Below, one piece after another: positions 61,719 through 64,000 of a stretch of 64,000 nt of DNA (position 1 is the first letter of the stretch; each line of letters starts with the position of its first letter). The notes below the pieces were generated by a model. The model did not search any database. It saw nothing but the letters and a program-made list of their open reading frames with translations, and had not been told where the DNA came from. Made by a program: the position numbers and the translations under genes. The DNA is from Ruminococcus sp. (lineage in GTDB: Bacteria; Bacillota; Clostridia; Oscillospirales; Ruminococcaceae), in assembly GCA_017620025.1 (NCBI GenBank), contig JAFZRF010000063.1, positions 1-64,000 of the forward strand, in the 5' to 3' direction.

Positions 61719-62939
61719 ATGAAAAGGCTTGAAGTCCTTGCTCCCGCCGGAGATCCGGAGCGTCTCGGTGCTGCGCTGAACTACGGCGCAGACGCCGTAT
61801 ATCTCGGACGACAGATGTTCGGTATGCGCTCCTCACCCGGAAACTTTGACTATGACCAGCTTGTGAGCGCCGTAAATGACGCTCACTCCCGTGGTATAAA
61901 GGTGTATCTCACCTGCAATACCCTCCCGCGAAACAACGAGATCCCGTTCTTTGAGAAGTTCGTAAAGGAGGCGGTTGCAGCAAAGGTTGATGCGCTCATC
62001 GTAGCCGATATCGGCCTCCTGATGATGATAAAGCGTATTGCTCCCGATATGGAGATACACATTTCCACTCAGACAGGAATTGTCAATTATGCGACTGCCC
62101 GTGAACTCTACGATATGGGTGCGAAAAGGGTAGTACTTGCCCGTGAGCTGAGTCTTGACGAGATCGCAGAGATACGTGCTAAGACCTCACCGGATCTTGA
62201 TATCGAGTGCTTCGTACACGGAGCCATGTGCGTTTCCTTCTCAGGACGCTGTCTCCTGTCCCAGTATCTTGTAAACCGTGATCCGAACAGGGGAGAGTGC
62301 GCTCAGCCGTGCCGCTGGGGTTATCACCTCATGGAGGAAAAGCGCCCCGGACAGTATTTCCCGGTATTTGAGGATGAGAACGGTACATACATACTCAACG
62401 CCAAAGATCTCTGCATGATCGAGCATATCGACAAGCTTGCAGAGGCCGGAGTATACAGCCTGAAAATAGAGGGCAGAGCTAAATCGTCCTACTATGTCGC
62501 AGTAGTGGCAAACGCTTACCGTATGGCAGTTGACGAGTATCTGCGTGATCCTTATAACTATAAGCTTCCCGACTGGATACGTGATGAGGTATACAAGGTA
62601 AGCCACCGCAAGTACTGCAACGGCTTCTTCTTCGGAAGACCTGACGAATCACAGTATTACGAGGACAGCGGATATATCCGCAATTATGATGTAGTTGCCG
62701 TGGTCGATCATTGTGATAACGGCAGAGTATACTGCACACAGCGCAACCGCTTCTTTGCAGGAGATACAGTCGAGCTTATTGCTCCGGGTCTGAAGCCCGT
62801 GACGCTCACACTCGATACACTGTATGACGAGAACGGAGAGAGTATTGAAACTGCCAATCATGCGATGATGGATTTTTCTTTCCCGTGTGATATGACATTT
62901 CCCTCCGGTACATATATACGCAAAGCAACAGAAGACTAA
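61719..62939 (+). CDS. Peptidase U32 family protein
   Basis: A 406-aa protein with the U32 pattern. It has APAGDPERLGAALNYGADAVYLG, VYLTCNTL and HISTQTGIVN. The metal- or cluster-type cysteines are in ECFVHGAMCVSFSGRCLLSQ and RGECAQPCRWGY, then AKDLCMIEHIDKL and SLKIEGRAKSSYYV. Family members act in tRNA/rRNA hydroxylation (RlhA, TrhP) or as collagenase-like proteins; the four-Cys set favours an RNA-modifying, iron-sulfur role. AAGGAGGAG precedes the ATG, nine nt after mltG. It is last in the operon. Confidence 0.9.
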   Translation: MKRLEVLAPAGDPERLGAALNYGADAVYLGRQMFGMRSSPGNFDYDQLVSAVNDAHSRGIKVYLTCNTLPRNNEIPFFEKFVKEAVAAKVDALIVADIGLLMMIKRIAPDMEIHISTQTGIVNYATARELYDMGAKRVVLARELSLDEIAEIRAKTSPDLDIECFVHGAMCVSFSGRCLLSQYLVNRDPNRGECAQPCRWGYHLMEEKRPGQYFPVFEDENGTYILNAKDLCMIEHIDKLAEAGVYSLKIEGRAKSSYYVAVVANAYRMAVDEYLRDPYNYKLPDWIRDEVYKVSHRKYCNGFFFGRPDESQYYEDSGYIRNYDVVAVVDHCDNGRVYCTQRNRFFAGDTVELIAPGLKPVTLTLDTLYDENGESIETANHAMMDFSFPCDMTFPSGTYIRKATED

Positions 62940-62941
62940 AC

Positions 62942-62971
62942 AAAAGGACTGTCATGCGGCAGTCCTTTTCT
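62942..62971 (+). terminator. Terminator of the thyX-U32 operon
   Basis: A 10-bp stem AAAAGGACTG/CAGTCCTTTT directly follows the U32 stop codon. Confidence 0.85.
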
Positions 62972-62992
62972 CAATGGGTCAACGCTACTTTA

Positions 62993-63028
62993 ATCAGGGG
63001 ACGCCTTCACTTGCAAGGCTTCCCTGAT
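62993..63028. repeat. Second copy of the left-edge hairpin
   Basis: The imperfect palindrome ATCAGGGGACGCCTT / AAGGCTTCCCTGAT shares 23 consecutive bases, including the loop CACTTGC, with the hairpin at 1-31. Only this hairpin of the four-part array is present. Confidence 0.65.
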
Positions 63029-63049
63029 AAATTAAGAGTAATCGTAAGA

Positions 63050-63082
63050 TGAAAGGGACTGCCAACCGGCAGTCCCTGAACT
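63050..63082 (-). terminator. Terminator of the FtsX-like permease gene
   Basis: On the minus strand AGGGACTGCC...GGCAGTCCCT is followed by TTCATC, close behind the stop at 63085. Confidence 0.75.
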
Positions 63083-63084
63083 TT

Positions 63085-64000
63085 TTATCTCTTGTCTCTG
63101 ATAATGCTTCTGCTTGAGAAATATGTTACGAGGAAGTAACCTCCGTAAATGAAAAGCAGGATAGCAGAAGTGATAACAGTGGATTCAAATATCTTCTCTA
63201 TTCCGAAGCTCTCCATGAAGTATACAGCGAACTTTATGCCGAATACGGAGTGGAGTATACCGAGAAGCAAGGGAAGAATGAAGAAGATACCTGTCTGTCT
63301 GAACAGTGATCTTGAGATCTCGTTCTCCTCTGCGCCGATCTTACGAAGCATCTCATATCTTCCGATGCTGTCAGTACTCTCGGAGAGCACCTTAAGTGCG
63401 AGGATAACACCGCTTGCGATAAGGAAAACAAGTCCGATATAGAGTCCGAGGAAGGTAAGTATCGCACCGAGACCGATCATTGCTGTACAAATCTCGATTT
63501 TCGAAGTCTTGACAAAGAAATCAGCATTTCGCATACCTGCGGTATCACGATCAACCTGATCGATCTTTTCAAGTACGATCTTCTCAGCAGCTTCCTTATC
63601 GTCTGAGCGGTAGTTGCCGATGAAGTACTCGGCGCCAATGGAGCTGTCGTCTTTTACATCATCGGGCACGATGATAATACCCATATTTGTACGGTCTGCG
63701 GAAAGATCAACAGCGCCGTCGGTACATTCGTCATACTTTGACTTAAGAGTGCGGCCGAATACAGTTATCTCGTTATTTGTGCCGAGCACTTCGTTTCTGA
63801 AGTTGACCATAGGCTTGTAGTTGCAAAGCATGATGAATTCATTTTCACCGAGTGTGAGCTTATCCTTGCCGTAAAGATCCATAACAGCGTTGTAGTCGCT
63901 GACTGTCATGATTGTCTCTGTGATATCCGACTGCATAAAAGGGAAGTCAGCCTGTACCTTCTTAAGAGTATCACCGAAGAACTTCTCGAAGGTGAGGTCA
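63085..64000 (-). CDS. FtsX-like ABC transporter permease, C-terminal part (cut by window end)
   Basis: At least 305 codons are open to the right edge, so the N-terminus lies outside. The visible part begins with extracytoplasmic sequence. An FtsX domain follows with helices near ICTAMIGLGAILTFLGLYIGL, then the cytoplasmic loop YEMLRKIGAEENEISRSLFRQ, typical of BceB/YtrF-like permeases, and two more helices. A basic end (SRSIIRDKR) closes it. Such permeases often confer resistance to cell-wall-active peptides, with an ATPase encoded upstream, which is not visible here. Confidence 0.87.
   Translation of the reverse strand, partial: DLTFEKFFGDTLKKVQADFPFMQSDITETIMTVSDYNAVMDLYGKDKLTLGENEFIMLCNYKPMVNFRNEVLGTNNEITVFGRTLKSKYDECTDGAVDLSADRTNMGIIIVPDDVKDDSSIGAEYFIGNYRSDDKEAAEKIVLEKIDQVDRDTAGMRNADFFVKTSKIEICTAMIGLGAILTFLGLYIGLVFLIASGVILALKVLSESTDSIGRYEMLRKIGAEENEISRSLFRQTGIFFILPLLLGILHSVFGIKFAVYFMESFGIEKIFESTVITSAILLFIYGGYFLVTYFSSRSIIRDKR

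Noticed and set aside
1..64000. tRNA or rRNA genes, insertion sequence or prophage genes
   Set aside because: No cloverleaf-type TTCGAATC block, ribosomal RNA stretch, transposase, integrase or phage structural protein was recognised.

Overview
The window looks like the chromosome of a cellulolytic, low-to-mid GC, Gram-positive gut or rumen Ruminococcus (Oscillospiraceae, of the R. flavefaciens kind). The evidence is a GH48 processive cellulase with a dockerin, three further dockerin proteins, sporulation genes (sigE, spoIIGA), a bifurcating-type [FeFe] hydrogenase, T-box and TPP leader RNAs, and near-consensus sigma-A promoters with strong GGAGG ribosome sites. The species is inferred. No tRNA, rRNA, CRISPR array, transposase or prophage gene was seen.

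Layout: 1-3.3 kb holds a hairpin-array repeat and the minus-strand operon nadE, zinc-ribbon gene, pyrE. 3.6-7.1 kb has a dockerin-bearing CotH-family protein and an ASCH-DUF1810 fusion. 7.3-16.1 kb is a sortase-assembled pilus operon: structured leader, signal-peptidase-like protein lacking the catalytic Lys, FctA-like backbone pilin, class B sortase and a 1943-residue tip/adhesin candidate. 16.1-20.8 kb has a CotH lipoprotein, a B-repeat/dockerin protein, DUF4250 and a membrane protein. 21-25.4 kb is hydCBA. 25.5-31.1 kb has a DinB-like gene and a Gld-type ABC transporter operon. 31.5-35.7 kb has the GH48 cellulase, a histidine phosphatase and a protein with an R-S-E ADP-ribosyltransferase signature. 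35.9-40.7 kb has a coiled-coil protein, a SprT/YgjP-like metallopeptidase, a NUDIX protein, a CDF metal transporter with DUF1294, and an amidase-like protein. 40.8-44.4 kb is a GH95 alpha-L-fucosidase/galactosidase with dockerin. 45-49.3 kb has a TIM-barrel/acyl-CoA-ligase fusion, a TPP riboswitch with thiT, and a membrane-anchored protein resembling ferredoxin-dependent bilin reductases. 49.4-53 kb has a LacI-type sensor/GGDEF protein, sigE and spoIIGA. 53-55.8 kb is a tyrosine T-box operon ending in tyrS. 55.9-57.1 kb is a PrsA/SurA-like lipoprotein. 57.2-62.9 kb is a six-gene operon (thyX to U32 peptidase). The right edge cuts an FtsX-like permease.

Together the accessory genes describe a cell surface built for plant fibre: cellulosome-type enzymes docked by dockerins, secreted CotH-type kinases (one docked, one lipid-anchored), and an isopeptide-linked pilus. 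The least explained items are the bilin-reductase-like membrane protein, the ADP-ribosyltransferase-like protein, the pilus signal-peptidase-like protein, the two membrane genes between the T-box and tyrS, and the palindrome array at the left edge.
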